Shown here: positions 1 to 8,391 of the stretch, piece after piece
Layout of the letters: each line of letters begins with the position of its first letter
Position numbering within the stretch: position 1 is the first letter of the stretch
NCBI GenBank assembly: GCA_905478995.1
Contig: CAJQKT010000050.1
Location: 1-44,248 of the forward strand
Direction of reading: 5' to 3'
DNA length: 44,248 nucleotides
Source: an uncultured Pseudomonadales bacterium
Lineage (GTDB): Bacteria > Pseudomonadota > Gammaproteobacteria > Pseudomonadales > UBA7434
Position numbers and translations under genes: made by a program
The notes under the pieces: generated by a model
What the model was told of the DNA's origin: nothing
Seen by the model: the letters and a program-made list of their open reading frames with translations, nothing else
Databases searched by the model: none

Positions 1-179
1 CAATCGAGGCTTCCCACAATGCAACACCGTTTGCAACAATGGTGCAGCAAACGGTTTTAGAATATTGCGCTGACGGTTTGCCACCTCGGGCACAGATTTT
101 TGCACTTGCCCTGCAAGATTTTTATCGCAGTGATTGTATGTTTGAGCTTGCTGTCGAAGTCCCTAAGGCGATGTCATAA
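1..179 (+). CDS. epmC: EF-P hydroxylase EpmC-like, 3' end only
   Basis: An open frame enters from the left edge (codons in phase from base 3) and stops at TAA 177-179, leaving about 58 C-terminal residues. They include the stretches VLEYCADGLPPRAQIFALAL and QDFYRSD. As I recall it, E. coli EpmC (YfcM) ends with a very similar pattern: V-x-x-Y-x-x-G-[IL]-P-x-R, then a phenylalanine, then ALQ-[ND]-[FY]-Y. EpmC hydroxylates the beta-lysylated lysine of elongation factor P, the last step of that modification. The next gene is pdxB, and I recall epmC lying next to or close to pdxB in Pseudomonas and E. coli, which supports the call. The metal-binding part of the enzyme is outside the window, so function cannot be confirmed here. 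Confidence 0.65.
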   Translation, partial: IEASHNATPFATMVQQTVLEYCADGLPPRAQIFALALQDFYRSDCMFELAVEVPKAMS

Positions 180-251
180 TAGGTGCAGCTTGGTTTTTTA
201 GTCAAGGTACAGAGCAATAATCAAAGCAAGAGAAACGAAGGGTAAAGCATT

Positions 252-1418
252 ATGAGTATCTTAACGCCGAAGTCGGCGGCGAAGGGCAGGCGGCTCTCTA
301 TTGTCGCTGATCAGGCAATGACGGGATTACTGCCTTTGGTCGATGGTTGGGCGGATGTGATAACGGTTGCCGGAAGAGAAATCAGCCGGCGCCACCTTTC
401 AGAGGCTGATGTATTGTTGGTGAGATCAATTACGCAGGTCAATCAACAGTTGCTGCGCGATGGCTGCGTGAGTTTCGTCGGTACGGCGACGATTGGCACG
501 GATCATATTGATTTGAACCTACTTGAGCATTCGGGCGTTGGCTTTGCCTATGCTCCCGGGTGTAATGCGAATGCAGTCGTTGATTATGTGATGTCGGTGA
601 TTCTTAGCTCGCGTTCTATAGCAGACTTGCGCGGGCAACGAATAGGAGTTGTCGGTTATGGCAACGTAGGGCGCCGGTTAGCCGCGTGCTTAAATTACTT
701 TGGTTTGCAGTGCTATGTTTACGACCCTTTACTCGATCTAGCCGAGCTTGATCAGATGGAGCATTGTCATAGTGTAAGCAACTTAGACGGCATCTTGGAT
801 TGCGACATTGTCAGTCTGCATGTACCGCTCACGCGCACTGGCAACGCTGCGACCGAACACATGCTTGATCTGGTGGCATTAAAAAAGCTAAGAAAAAACG
901 CCACACTCATTAATACTAGCCGCGGTGCGGTGATAAACAACCATGATCTTTTCGAGCTCTTGAGCAAGCGTAACGACTTGGTCGTGGCGCTAGATGTCTG
1001 GGAGTTTGAGCCGCAACCGCTGAAGAAGCTGGTCGAGCGTGTCAGTTATGCCACACCTCACATTGCCGGTTATAGCTCCGCGGGCAAGGTGCGCGGGACT
1101 CAAATGATTGTGTCGGCTATGCTGAAATATTATGCGGGTGCGAGCAGTTGCAAGAACTATTGTTTGCCAGAGCAAGTCACGCTAACGCCATTAGCGTGTG
1201 TTGGTATTCAAAACCACCCCCAGCTTGAAGCCTATGCAAAAAAATTAATGCTAATTTTTCCTCTCGAGCAAGAGACGCAATCGTTTAAGCGTGACATGAT
1301 GAATACACCGGCCGATCAAATACCTGAGGTATTCGATCGGTTGCGCAAGGACTACCAGTTGCGTGAAGAGTTTGATTACACCGCTCTTATTAATACGGTT
1401 GTAGAGCACTGCTCATGA
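252..1418 (+). CDS. pdxB: Erythronate-4-phosphate dehydrogenase PdxB
   Basis: This enzyme oxidises 4-phosphoerythronate with NAD+, the second step of the DXP-dependent route to pyridoxal 5'-phosphate; it is cytosolic. The 388-residue protein has the D-2-hydroxyacid dehydrogenase layout: a split N-terminal substrate domain, a Rossmann fold with GYGNVG (135-140), the catalytic arginine in NTSRG (R224), the acidic segment LDVWEFEP (247-254), the catalytic histidine in TPHIAGY (H270), and a C-terminal PdxB dimerisation region (about 300-388) absent from other family members. The usual N-terminus (x-I-V-A-D) begins only at residue 16. Here about 15 extra residues precede it with no internal ATG/GTG/TTG, so ATG 252 (with GAAGGG about 10 bases upstream) is taken as the start. 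The stop overlaps the tadA start by 4 bases (ATGA), implying translational coupling. Confidence 0.95.
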   Translation: MSILTPKSAAKGRRLSIVADQAMTGLLPLVDGWADVITVAGREISRRHLSEADVLLVRSITQVNQQLLRDGCVSFVGTATIGTDHIDLNLLEHSGVGFAYAPGCNANAVVDYVMSVILSSRSIADLRGQRIGVVGYGNVGRRLAACLNYFGLQCYVYDPLLDLAELDQMEHCHSVSNLDGILDCDIVSLHVPLTRTGNAATEHMLDLVALKKLRKNATLINTSRGAVINNHDLFELLSKRNDLVVALDVWEFEPQPLKKLVERVSYATPHIAGYSSAGKVRGTQMIVSAMLKYYAGASSCKNYCLPEQVTLTPLACVGIQNHPQLEAYAKKLMLIFPLEQETQSFKRDMMNTPADQIPEVFDRLRKDYQLREEFDYTALINTVVEHCS

Positions 1419-1912
1419 CGAATCAATTTGGTAAGGTGAATCAGTTGGCAGCTGCAGATAGCTCAAGTGAAGATGAGCATTGGATGCAGAGGGCGTTAGC
1501 AAGGGCCAAGCAGGCCGGCCAGCAGGGCGAGGTGCCTGTGGGCGCGATTGTAGTGATGGATGGGCAGTGTGTCGCTGAGGCGTTTAATCAGCCCATTGCT
1601 ACTTGTGATGCAACAGCTCATGCTGAAATGATTGCGCTGCGCACAGCGTGCTCAGTTGTTGCAAATTATAGACTTACGGGCGCGACGCTATACGTGACCA
1701 TTGAACCATGTACGATGTGTTTCGGCGCAATGTTACATGCCAGAATTAAGCGATTGGTTTATGGTGCTGCTGAGCCGCGAGCTGGCGTGGTGAGCTCGCA
1801 ATTACAGTTGGCCGGACGCGATTTTTATAATCATAAAATTGATGTTAGCTCTGGTGTTCTAGCTAATGAGTGCGGGCAACTAATGGCGGATTTCTTTAAG
1901 CAGCGACGCTAA
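1415..1912 (+). CDS. tadA: tRNA-specific adenosine deaminase TadA
   Basis: TadA deaminates adenosine 34 to inosine in the anticodon of tRNA-Arg(ACG), allowing wobble decoding of CGN codons. The 165-residue protein carries the cytidine/deoxycytidylate deaminase zinc signature: H69-A-E71 (zinc histidine and proton-shuttle glutamate) and P98-C99-x-x-C102 (zinc cysteines), followed by FGAMLHARI, which matches the TadA hallmark AGAMVHxRI with Phe for Ala. About 22 polar residues precede the conserved start of the domain (EHWMQRALARA). The ATG overlaps the pdxB stop by 4 bases, so the two genes form a coupled pair. The gene converges on mltF, with a 90-base gap in which I see no clear terminator. 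Confidence 0.95.
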   Translation: MTNQFGKVNQLAAADSSSEDEHWMQRALARAKQAGQQGEVPVGAIVVMDGQCVAEAFNQPIATCDATAHAEMIALRTACSVVANYRLTGATLYVTIEPCTMCFGAMLHARIKRLVYGAAEPRAGVVSSQLQLAGRDFYNHKIDVSSGVLANECGQLMADFFKQRR

Positions 1913-2002
1913 CGATTAGTTTTGTCATGAGTTGACGATCGGCTAGTGCTTGAGCTTGCAATCGTTGTAGGGGCACTTGGCTGGAGGGTTTCGGCTTAGC
2001 GG

Positions 2003-3670
2003 CTAGAGAGAGTTGGTCTGTTGAGCCAGTGAATCTGCGCCGATGAGATCTGCCGCGCTCGCAAGGGTGCTGGTGGCAGGATTGTTCATAGTAGCTTTGC
2101 TGCTGCTTAGCTGGGCATTCGCTAGAGGGTTATTTAAGGGCTGAGCCGCCACGGCCGTTGGCACGTTGTTGTTATCGGCAACCCAGTCGCTACCAAGCAG
2201 CTGAACCAAGGTGTCACCGGCTAAATTGAACTGATCTTTGGGTGCAAGATCTTGCCAGACCAAGACGCTGTAGTAATGACGAATTCGCTGAACGTAATGA
2301 ACCGATTCGTGGCCGCGCGCATAGCCATAGCGTGTTTTTTTATACCACTGGGGTTGCGTGAGTAGCGGAAGAGTTTCTTTTACATGGTACCAACTGTCAG
2401 GGTCTTGCCCTAGGCTTTGCGTTAAGCGGCGCGCATCTTCTAAGTGGCCCATGCCAATATTATAGGCGGCCAGCGCAAACCAGCTTCGATCTGGTTCGGT
2501 AATACGGCTTGGCAGGCGATCTTTTAATTGGTGATAATACTTGGCTCCGCCATTGAGGCTTTCATCAATGTCGAGTCGATTTGTTACGCCCACTTCTCTA
2601 GCCGTCGGTTGGGTAAGCATCATCATTCCGCGCACACCCGTTGGTGAAATGGCTCGCGGGTTCCATGTGGATTCTTGATAGCTGATGGCTGCTAGAAATC
2701 GCCAATCCATTGCATAGGAGTCGGCAACGCGCTGTATGTTATCTTTGTAGCGCGGCAGTCGCGCATAGATGTTTTTTGAAAACTCGTTGGCCGCAACTTG
2801 TCCCACTTCATCGGAGTGCGAAAAAAAACGTTCCTCTAGTTGCGCAAGTGTACCGTCGCTCTGGACCCGCTCTAAAAATTCATTCGCTGCAATGCGCATC
2901 GACTCGCTCGTCGCTGACTGAGTGAACATCCAGTTAAAAGTTTGCGTTGGGGCAAAGGTGAATGCACGTTTTAGGGTGGGGAAGTTGCCTTGATGCAGAA
3001 CGAATTCAGCGGAATCAAGAATCGTATAATCGACAAGCCCTTGCTCAAGCAAACTCAGGAGCTGAGTCGAATCAACTTTCTCAACCTCACGCCACTGCAA
3101 GTCTGGGCGCTGTTTTTGCGCCTTGCGCAGGGCTGCTGAATGACTACTATTGGCTACTACAACAAGTTTTTTCCCTACTAGGCCAGCTTGGTTGCGCGGC
3201 CTATGGTTGCCCACCTTGTAAACGACGATAGGCTCGCTCTCGAGGTAGGGCTCAGAGAAAAGAAATTCTTGTCGGCGCTGTCGTGTTGGCGTCAGTCCGG
3301 CTGAGGCTAGCGCTGCTTGCCCGCTGCTGATCGCTGCAAAAAGTTCTTCCACTGTCTCGGTGGTGTTGATCACTAGCTCAAGTCCGAGGTCTTGGGCAAA
3401 CAAAGAGAGCAGCGTGTATTCAAAACCGCTAGGTCCGGATTGGGTCTCGTAGTACGTGTGCGGGCTGACATGAGTGGCTACAGTGAGTGTTTTATCACTG
3501 GTGGTATGGGTTGGAGATGCCACTTGCCAAGGGGGGCCTGCATCAGAGAACTCGTAAACCAGCGCCATTAGACACAGACCAACCCCATACAAGCACACAC
3601 GCGCCATCTTGCGCCATGATTGCACTGGCACCCATTTTCGTGTGGCTTTATGGCGGTTTAGTTTAAACAA
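2003..3670 (-). CDS. mltF: Membrane-bound lytic transglycosylase MltF
   Basis: MltF cleaves the glycan strands of peptidoglycan between MurNAc and GlcNAc, leaving 1,6-anhydroMurNAc ends. The 555-residue product has a hydrophobic N-terminal segment (about 24-40), a periplasmic substrate-binding-protein-type domain (SBP_bac_3, about 60-285; PYLESEPIVVY typical), and an SLT family 1 catalytic domain (about 300-460) with the catalytic glutamate in SYQEST (E333) and the hallmark GVRGMMMLT. The C-terminal about 90 residues are Ser/Ala/Asn-rich and probably disordered. No lipobox cysteine follows the first hydrophobic segment, so an uncleaved anchor or signal peptide is likely. The start drawn is TTG 3670, with GGA about 9 bases ahead; the next in-frame ATG (3607) lacks a ribosome site. 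The gene is divergent from purL. Confidence 0.92.
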   Translation of the reverse strand: MFKLNRHKATRKWVPVQSWRKMARVCLYGVGLCLMALVYEFSDAGPPWQVASPTHTTSDKTLTVATHVSPHTYYETQSGPSGFEYTLLSLFAQDLGLELVINTTETVEELFAAISSGQAALASAGLTPTRQRRQEFLFSEPYLESEPIVVYKVGNHRPRNQAGLVGKKLVVVANSSHSAALRKAQKQRPDLQWREVEKVDSTQLLSLLEQGLVDYTILDSAEFVLHQGNFPTLKRAFTFAPTQTFNWMFTQSATSESMRIAANEFLERVQSDGTLAQLEERFFSHSDEVGQVAANEFSKNIYARLPRYKDNIQRVADSYAMDWRFLAAISYQESTWNPRAISPTGVRGMMMLTQPTAREVGVTNRLDIDESLNGGAKYYHQLKDRLPSRITEPDRSWFALAAYNIGMGHLEDARRLTQSLGQDPDSWYHVKETLPLLTQPQWYKKTRYGYARGHESVHYVQRIRHYYSVLVWQDLAPKDQFNLAGDTLVQLLGSDWVADNNNVPTAVAAQPLNNPLANAQLSSSKATMNNPATSTLASAADLIGADSLAQQTNSL

Positions 3671-4057
3671 CGTTTTGTCCGGTTGTGTACTTGATCAGCT
3701 GATAAGGCGCCCGCTCGAATCCTTGCCTTCATAAACATCTTAAAGGCTCGATCAGGGCGTGCAAAGGTTCTCGAGCGTTAGGTGCGATGCGAGACTTAAT
3801 CTCATACCTTGGAAACACGGCTATGTTTATGAATTTATGAGATAATATGAGAACGTGACCGGCCTTGATTGGTTACGTTATTTTTCACGGTTTGAAGATC
3901 GGTAATTGTTTTACTGACAGCCCCCATGCGTATCGAAGTGGCTGTAAAGCGCATACAATGCGTGCCGCATATCTGCTGTAACAACACCGCTGCCTACATT
4001 TAACGTCTGGCCGAACCAGTCGAGCGATCGAACTGATGGGCCGCTAGGAGATTAAAG
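3671..4057. other. Intergenic region between divergent mltF and purL
   Basis: This is 387 bases without a convincing gene. It must hold the promoters of mltF (leftward) and purL (rightward). I see a perfect 10-base palindrome, ATCAGCTGAT (3694-3703), just upstream of the mltF start. There are also two copies of TTTATGA in tandem with 8-base spacing near 3825-3840, inside an A/T-rich stretch that includes GATAATATG, and a TACAAT hexamer near 3954-3959. None has a good partner hexamer, so I assign no promoter. I found no good match to the PurR operator consensus. In-frame stop TGA 4034-4036 limits how far purL can extend upstream. Confidence 0.5.
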
Positions 4058-4060
4058 CTG
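4046..4060 (+). promoter_or_regulatory. Ribosome binding site and CTG start codon of purL
   Basis: AGGAG at 4046-4050 is followed by 7 bases and then CTG at 4058-4060, in frame with purL. The conserved PurL N-terminus is encoded between this CTG and the first in-frame ATG (4157). No ATG, GTG or TTG occurs in frame between the upstream stop (4034-4036) and 4157. Spacing and homology therefore point to CTG as the initiation codon. Confidence 0.7.
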
Positions 4061-7000
4061 TCTACATTCACCTATTTCCCGGGTGCCCAAGCGCTATCGC
4101 TGTTTAGGGCTAATCGACTTACTCGCAAGATCAACGAGCAGCTGCAGAGCGCTTCTATGCCTGAATTACTTCAGGTGCAGGCCCACTATCTGCATATCGT
4201 GCACTCGGATCAGTCGCTTTCAGCCAGTACGCTTGAGGTTCTCGAGCAGCTATTAGATTACGGCGCGCAACCAGCTTCAGAGGCTCCTGATCAAGCGAGC
4301 TCTACTAGTATGCCGTCCTTGGTAGTGAGTCCCCGCAGTGGCACTATTTCACCGTGGTCGAGCAAGGCAACTGATATTGCACACAATTGTAAACTCGACG
4401 AGGTGTTACGCATCGAGCGGGCGGTAGAGTATCGGTTTGTTGTTCAGCCCAATGCGCAGATGAGTCCAAAGTTTACTCAACAGTTGGGTGCTGCGGTGCA
4501 TGATCGGATGGTAGAGCAGGTGTTTTTAGATCGTGCAGGGTTGGAGCAGCTTTTTACCCAGCAGTCACCGGCGCCGATGCAATCGGTTGATATTTTGGGT
4601 GAAGGCCGTGCGGCATTAACTCAAGCCAATAGCGACCTAGGCTTGGCTTTGGCCGATGATGAGATGGACTATCTGTTTAGCAGTTTTAGTGAGCTGCAGC
4701 GCAATCCATCGGATGTTGAATTAATGATGTTTGCTCAGGCTAATTCTGAGCATTGCCGGCACAAGATTTTCAATGCGAGCTGGACGATTGACGGCCAAAA
4801 ACAAGACCAGACTTTGTTTGGCATGATAAAGAATACTTACAAGGCTAGCGTCAATCCAGTCCTAAGCGCGTATTCGGATAATGCTGCGGTCATTGCCGGT
4901 AACACAGGCGCTCGATTTTTCCCGCAGCAGCTTGAGGGTGCTAGGCAAAACTTTATCTATCGCTCGGTAGAGGAGCCCATACACTATCTATTGAAGGTCG
5001 AAACGCATAACCACCCAACAGCGATTGCACCGTTTGCTGGTGCGGCCACAGGTTCCGGTGGTGAGATTCGTGATGAGGGTGCTACTGGTGAAGGTGCTAC
5101 GCCGAAGGCGGGTATCACGGGTTTTTCTGTTTCGAATTTATGTATCCCGGACTTCATACAGCCTTGGGAGGCCGACTACGGCAAGCCCGAGCGCATTGTT
5201 TCGGCGCTCGACATCATGCTCGAGGGGCCTATAGGCGGCGCTGCTTTTAATAATGAATTTGGTCGACCCAACCTGGGTGGTTACTTTCGCAGTTTAGAAG
5301 TGCCTGTGCGTAATGAGCAGGGCGACGTTGAAGTACGGGGCTATCACAAGCCTATTATGATTGCGGGTGGCTTGGGTAATGTGCGCGATATGCATGTGCA
5401 AAAGCAATCGATCGAAGCGGGCGCCCAGTTAATCGTTTTGGGTGGGCCGGCTATGTTGATTGGATTAGGTGGCGGGGCAGCCTCGTCCGTCAGTTCTGGT
5501 CAGAGCAGTGCCCAATTAGATTTTGCTTCTGTGCAGCGCGAAAATCCAGAAATGGAGCGGCGTTGTCAAGAGGTGATTGACCGTTGTTGGCAGTTAGGCG
5601 ACGCGAATCCAATTGCATTTATTCACGATGTAGGCGCTGGCGGCTTGTCTAACGCTTTACCCGAGCTAGTTAAAGACGGCGGCGTAGGTGGCGTTTTTTC
5701 TTTGCGAAGTGTGCCCAGCGACGAGCCTGGCATGGCGCCACTTGAAATTTGGTGTAACGAATCGCAAGAGCGGTATGTACTGGCCGTGAGATCAATTGAT
5801 ATGCCTGTTTTTGAGCAGATGTGTCAGCGTGAGCGAGCACCTTTTGCGGTTGTTGGTGAAGCGATTAGCGCGCAGCATTTGACGCTGTCGGATAGCCATT
5901 TTAACAATGCGCCCGTTGATCTGCCCATGAGCGTGCTATTTGGCAAGGCGCCGAAAATGCACCGTGATGTTCGATCGACGCAGCCGCGGCTTGAGGTTTT
6001 TGCAAGCCAAACACTTTCGTTAGATGACGCGCTCGATCGAGTGCTGCAGTTACCTTGCGTTGCCAGTAAGAGTTTTTTAATAACTATTGGTGATAGAAGT
6101 GTGTCTGGGTTGGTTCACCGCGATCAAATGGTAGGGCCGTGGCAGGTTCCGGTCGCCGACGCGGCTGTGACCTTAACTGGCTACAGTGGTTACGGCGGTG
6201 AGGCGATGGCGATGGGTGAGCGCACCCCGGTAGCGCTCATTGATGCGGTGGCGTCAGCACGCTTAGCGGTTGGTGAGGCAATTACTAACATCGCCAGTGC
6301 CCCAATTGGCGCCATGGAGGATATTGTTTTATCGGCAAATTGGATGGCTGCAGCTGGGCATGAGGGTGAAGATGCGAATTTATTTGCTGCGGTTGAGGCT
6401 GTTGGAATGGAATTGTGTCCAGAGCTGGGCATAGCGATACCGGTTGGTAAAGACTCTTTGTCGATGCGCACGGCTTGGCAGGATCGAGACGGAGTGGATA
6501 AGAGCGTCACTGCACCCATGTCACTAATAATTACCGCAGCTGCGCAGTTGAAAGATGTGCGTGGCAGCCTGACTCCACAGTTGCGCGGTAAGCAGGGCGT
6601 AGGTGAAGACACGGTTTTAGTTTTGGCTGATATTAGTGCTGGGCAACAGCGCTTGGGTGCCAGTGCTCTGGCACAAGTTTATAGCGAGCTTGGTGATACT
6701 TGCCCAGATTTAGATAGTGCGGAAAATCTCAACGCATTTTTCACCGCCACAAGGCAACTGCAAGCTACACAAAAAATTGTGGCTTATCACGATCGATCTG
6801 ATGGCGGCTTGTTAACCAGTGTTGCAGAGATGTGTTTTGCCGGCCGTTTGGGTGTTGAGCTGGTTGTTCCGGCTGACACCGACGCCGTTGCATGGGCCTT
6901 CAACGAGGAGTTGGGCGCAATATTAGAAGTTCGGCAGAGCGATCTCGATACGGTGCTGGCCACGTTCGCCGCTTGCGGCTTGCAATCGGCCTTCTACATA

Positions 7001-8020
7001 GGTAAAACGTTAGATGATCGGAAGTTGTCGGTGGTTCAGGGTGGTAAAAGTTTATTAATCAAGTCTGTTGCGCAGCTTCACGCTCAATGGCATGAGACTA
7101 GCTACCGGATGCAAGCATTGCGTGATAATCCTGAGTGTGCCGACCAAGAGCGCGATGCCATTATTAGCGGCAAGCCCGCCGAGCTTTATGCGCAGCTCCC
7201 GTATGCTTTAGATGATGATGTTAGTGCGCCCTATATCGCCCGCGGAGTGCGGCCTTCGATAGCAATCTTGCGCGAGCAAGGCGTAAACAGTCAGTACGAA
7301 ATGGCGGCGGCTTTTGATCGTGCAGGTTTCGAAGCGCATGATATCCATATGAGCGATCTGCTGTCTGGTCGAGCTAATCTGGCAGACTATGCAGGTTTGG
7401 CCGCGTGCGGTGGTTTTTCATACGGTGATGTCTTGGGTGCTGGGCAAGGCTGGGCTAAAACTATTTTATTTAATGAGTCCTTGCGTGATCAATTTGCAAC
7501 GTTTTTTGCGCGGGAGTCTAGCTTCACTCTTGGTGTATGTAACGGTTGTCAAATGCTCTCGTCGTTGCGCAGTATTATTCCTGGCAGCGAACACTGGCCG
7601 AGCTTTCAGCGCAATACCTCAGAGCAGTTCGAGGCGCGATTAGTTATGGTTGAAGTTGCGCAGAGCGTTTCACCGCTACTGTCAGGCATGGTCGGCGCGA
7701 AGATGCCGATTGTGGTGTCGCATGGAGAGGGACGAGCCTCATTCCAAGGCGACCAATTTTCTCAGCTCCAGCAAAAGCAGGCTGTCGCTCTTAGTTACGT
7801 TGATGCCAGTGGCGCGCCGGCTGTAAATTATCCAGGCAATCCCAACGGCTCACCGCAGGGGCTTGCTGGCGTGTGCAGCGATGATGGCCGGGTGACAATA
7901 ATGATGCCACATCCGGAACGAGTATTTAGACCCGTGCAGCATTCGTGGGCACCGCCAGCATGGAACGAAGATGCCCCATGGCTGCGACTGTTTCGCAATG
8001 CGCGAGTCTTCGTTGATTAA
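4058..8020 (+). CDS. purL: Phosphoribosylformylglycinamidine synthase PurL (large, fused form)
   Basis: PurL makes FGAM from FGAR, glutamine and ATP, the fourth step of purine synthesis. Starting at CTG 4058 the protein has 1320 residues, close to the about 1295 of the single-chain proteobacterial enzyme. Order: N-terminal PurS-like domain ([15 protein letters not shown] aligns with the usual GAPALSAFRxNKL), linker with [17 protein letters not shown], first synthetase half with [14 protein letters not shown] and [14 protein letters not shown], second AIR-synthase-like half, and C-terminal class I glutaminase with nucleophile C1161 (GVCNGCQ), H1285 and E1287 (PHPERVF). Starting at ATG 4157 would remove the first 33 residues, including part of the PurS-like domain. 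The gene stands alone between divergent mltF and secD. Confidence 0.95.
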   Translation: MSTFTYFPGAQALSLFRANRLTRKINEQLQSASMPELLQVQAHYLHIVHSDQSLSASTLEVLEQLLDYGAQPASEAPDQASSTSMPSLVVSPRSGTISPWSSKATDIAHNCKLDEVLRIERAVEYRFVVQPNAQMSPKFTQQLGAAVHDRMVEQVFLDRAGLEQLFTQQSPAPMQSVDILGEGRAALTQANSDLGLALADDEMDYLFSSFSELQRNPSDVELMMFAQANSEHCRHKIFNASWTIDGQKQDQTLFGMIKNTYKASVNPVLSAYSDNAAVIAGNTGARFFPQQLEGARQNFIYRSVEEPIHYLLKVETHNHPTAIAPFAGAATGSGGEIRDEGATGEGATPKAGITGFSVSNLCIPDFIQPWEADYGKPERIVSALDIMLEGPIGGAAFNNEFGRPNLGGYFRSLEVPVRNEQGDVEVRGYHKPIMIAGGLGNVRDMHVQKQSIEAGAQLIVLGGPAMLIGLGGGAASSVSSGQSSAQLDFASVQRENPEMERRCQEVIDRCWQLGDANPIAFIHDVGAGGLSNALPELVKDGGVGGVFSLRSVPSDEPGMAPLEIWCNESQERYVLAVRSIDMPVFEQMCQRERAPFAVVGEAISAQHLTLSDSHFNNAPVDLPMSVLFGKAPKMHRDVRSTQPRLEVFASQTLSLDDALDRVLQLPCVASKSFLITIGDRSVSGLVHRDQMVGPWQVPVADAAVTLTGYSGYGGEAMAMGERTPVALIDAVASARLAVGEAITNIASAPIGAMEDIVLSANWMAAAGHEGEDANLFAAVEAVGMELCPELGIAIPVGKDSLSMRTAWQDRDGVDKSVTAPMSLIITAAAQLKDVRGSLTPQLRGKQGVGEDTVLVLADISAGQQRLGASALAQVYSELGDTCPDLDSAENLNAFFTATRQLQATQKIVAYHDRSDGGLLTSVAEMCFAGRLGVELVVPADTDAVAWAFNEELGAILEVRQSDLDTVLATFAACGLQSAFYIGKTLDDRKLSVVQGGKSLLIKSVAQLHAQWHETSYRMQALRDNPECADQERDAIISGKPAELYAQLPYALDDDVSAPYIARGVRPSIAILREQGVNSQYEMAAAFDRAGFEAHDIHMSDLLSGRANLADYAGLAACGGFSYGDVLGAGQGWAKTILFNESLRDQFATFFARESSFTLGVCNGCQMLSSLRSIIPGSEHWPSFQRNTSEQFEARLVMVEVAQSVSPLLSGMVGAKMPIVVSHGEGRASFQGDQFSQLQQKQAVALSYVDASGAPAVNYPGNPNGSPQGLAGVCSDDGRVTIMMPHPERVFRPVQHSWAPPAWNEDAPWLRLFRNARVFVD

Positions 8021-8391
8021 GAAGTGGTTTCGTTGAAAAGGTAAGGCTCACACCCAGCCACTGAGTGCTAGTTTAAGGCCTTTAACGGAGGCGTACTTTT
8101 CTACAGCATGTGCGCTACTCAGGGGTATGCTAACCCCCTATAATAATGGTTGTGATTGCTGCGGTATGGATTGGATGGTAGCGCCGGAGATCTATATTGG
8201 ACCTTGGCAGTTACTTAGCCAGTAGTTGTAACTACCATGCTGCGGCCGTAACCACCTAGGCAGGCTAGTGGCATTAGGTTCGCTGGTCAGTCTAAACAGC
8301 TTTAAATGTAAAAGATTTCGTCGGTGAAATGCAGGCAGGCGCCAATTTTTGCTGGGTATTTAAACTAACAAGGTGCTTCATTTTATCGCTT
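8021..8391. other. purL-secD intergenic region (no yajC)
   Basis: This is 371 bases without a supported gene. In most gammaproteobacteria secD follows tgt and yajC; neither is here. The gap contains a perfect TATAAT (8139-8144) beside an inverted repeat GGGGT-6-ACCCC (8122-8137), and a palindrome GTAGTT-GT-AACTAC (8222-8235). An ATG at 8329 is in frame with secD but would add 21 residues that SecD proteins lack. Confidence 0.5.
8139..8144 (+). promoter_or_regulatory. Candidate -10 box upstream of secD
   Basis: TATAAT, an exact sigma-70 -10 hexamer. The hexamer 17 bases upstream (TACTCA) is a poor -35, so activity would need an activator or a different -35. The 5-base inverted repeat GGGGT/ACCCC lies in the spacer, where a regulator could act. 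It is about 250 bases ahead of secD. Confidence 0.3.

Noticed and set aside
3654-4060. PurR operator ahead of purL
   Set aside because: I found no 16-base site close to the PurR consensus; the palindrome at 3694-3703 has a different sequence and lies nearer mltF.
6190-6612. 140-codon ORF on the minus strand inside purL
   Set aside because: It lies antisense within a well-conserved part of purL; its sequence is low in recognisable features and resembles no protein family. The same applies to long antisense ORFs in smc (27392-27784, 28132-28545) and in lpxK (43610-44083).
8329-8391. Upstream extension of secD from ATG 8329
   Set aside because: SecD orthologues begin M-x-N-R-Y-P-L-W-K, which is at 8392. 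The extra 21 residues would place a second hydrophobic stretch before TM1.
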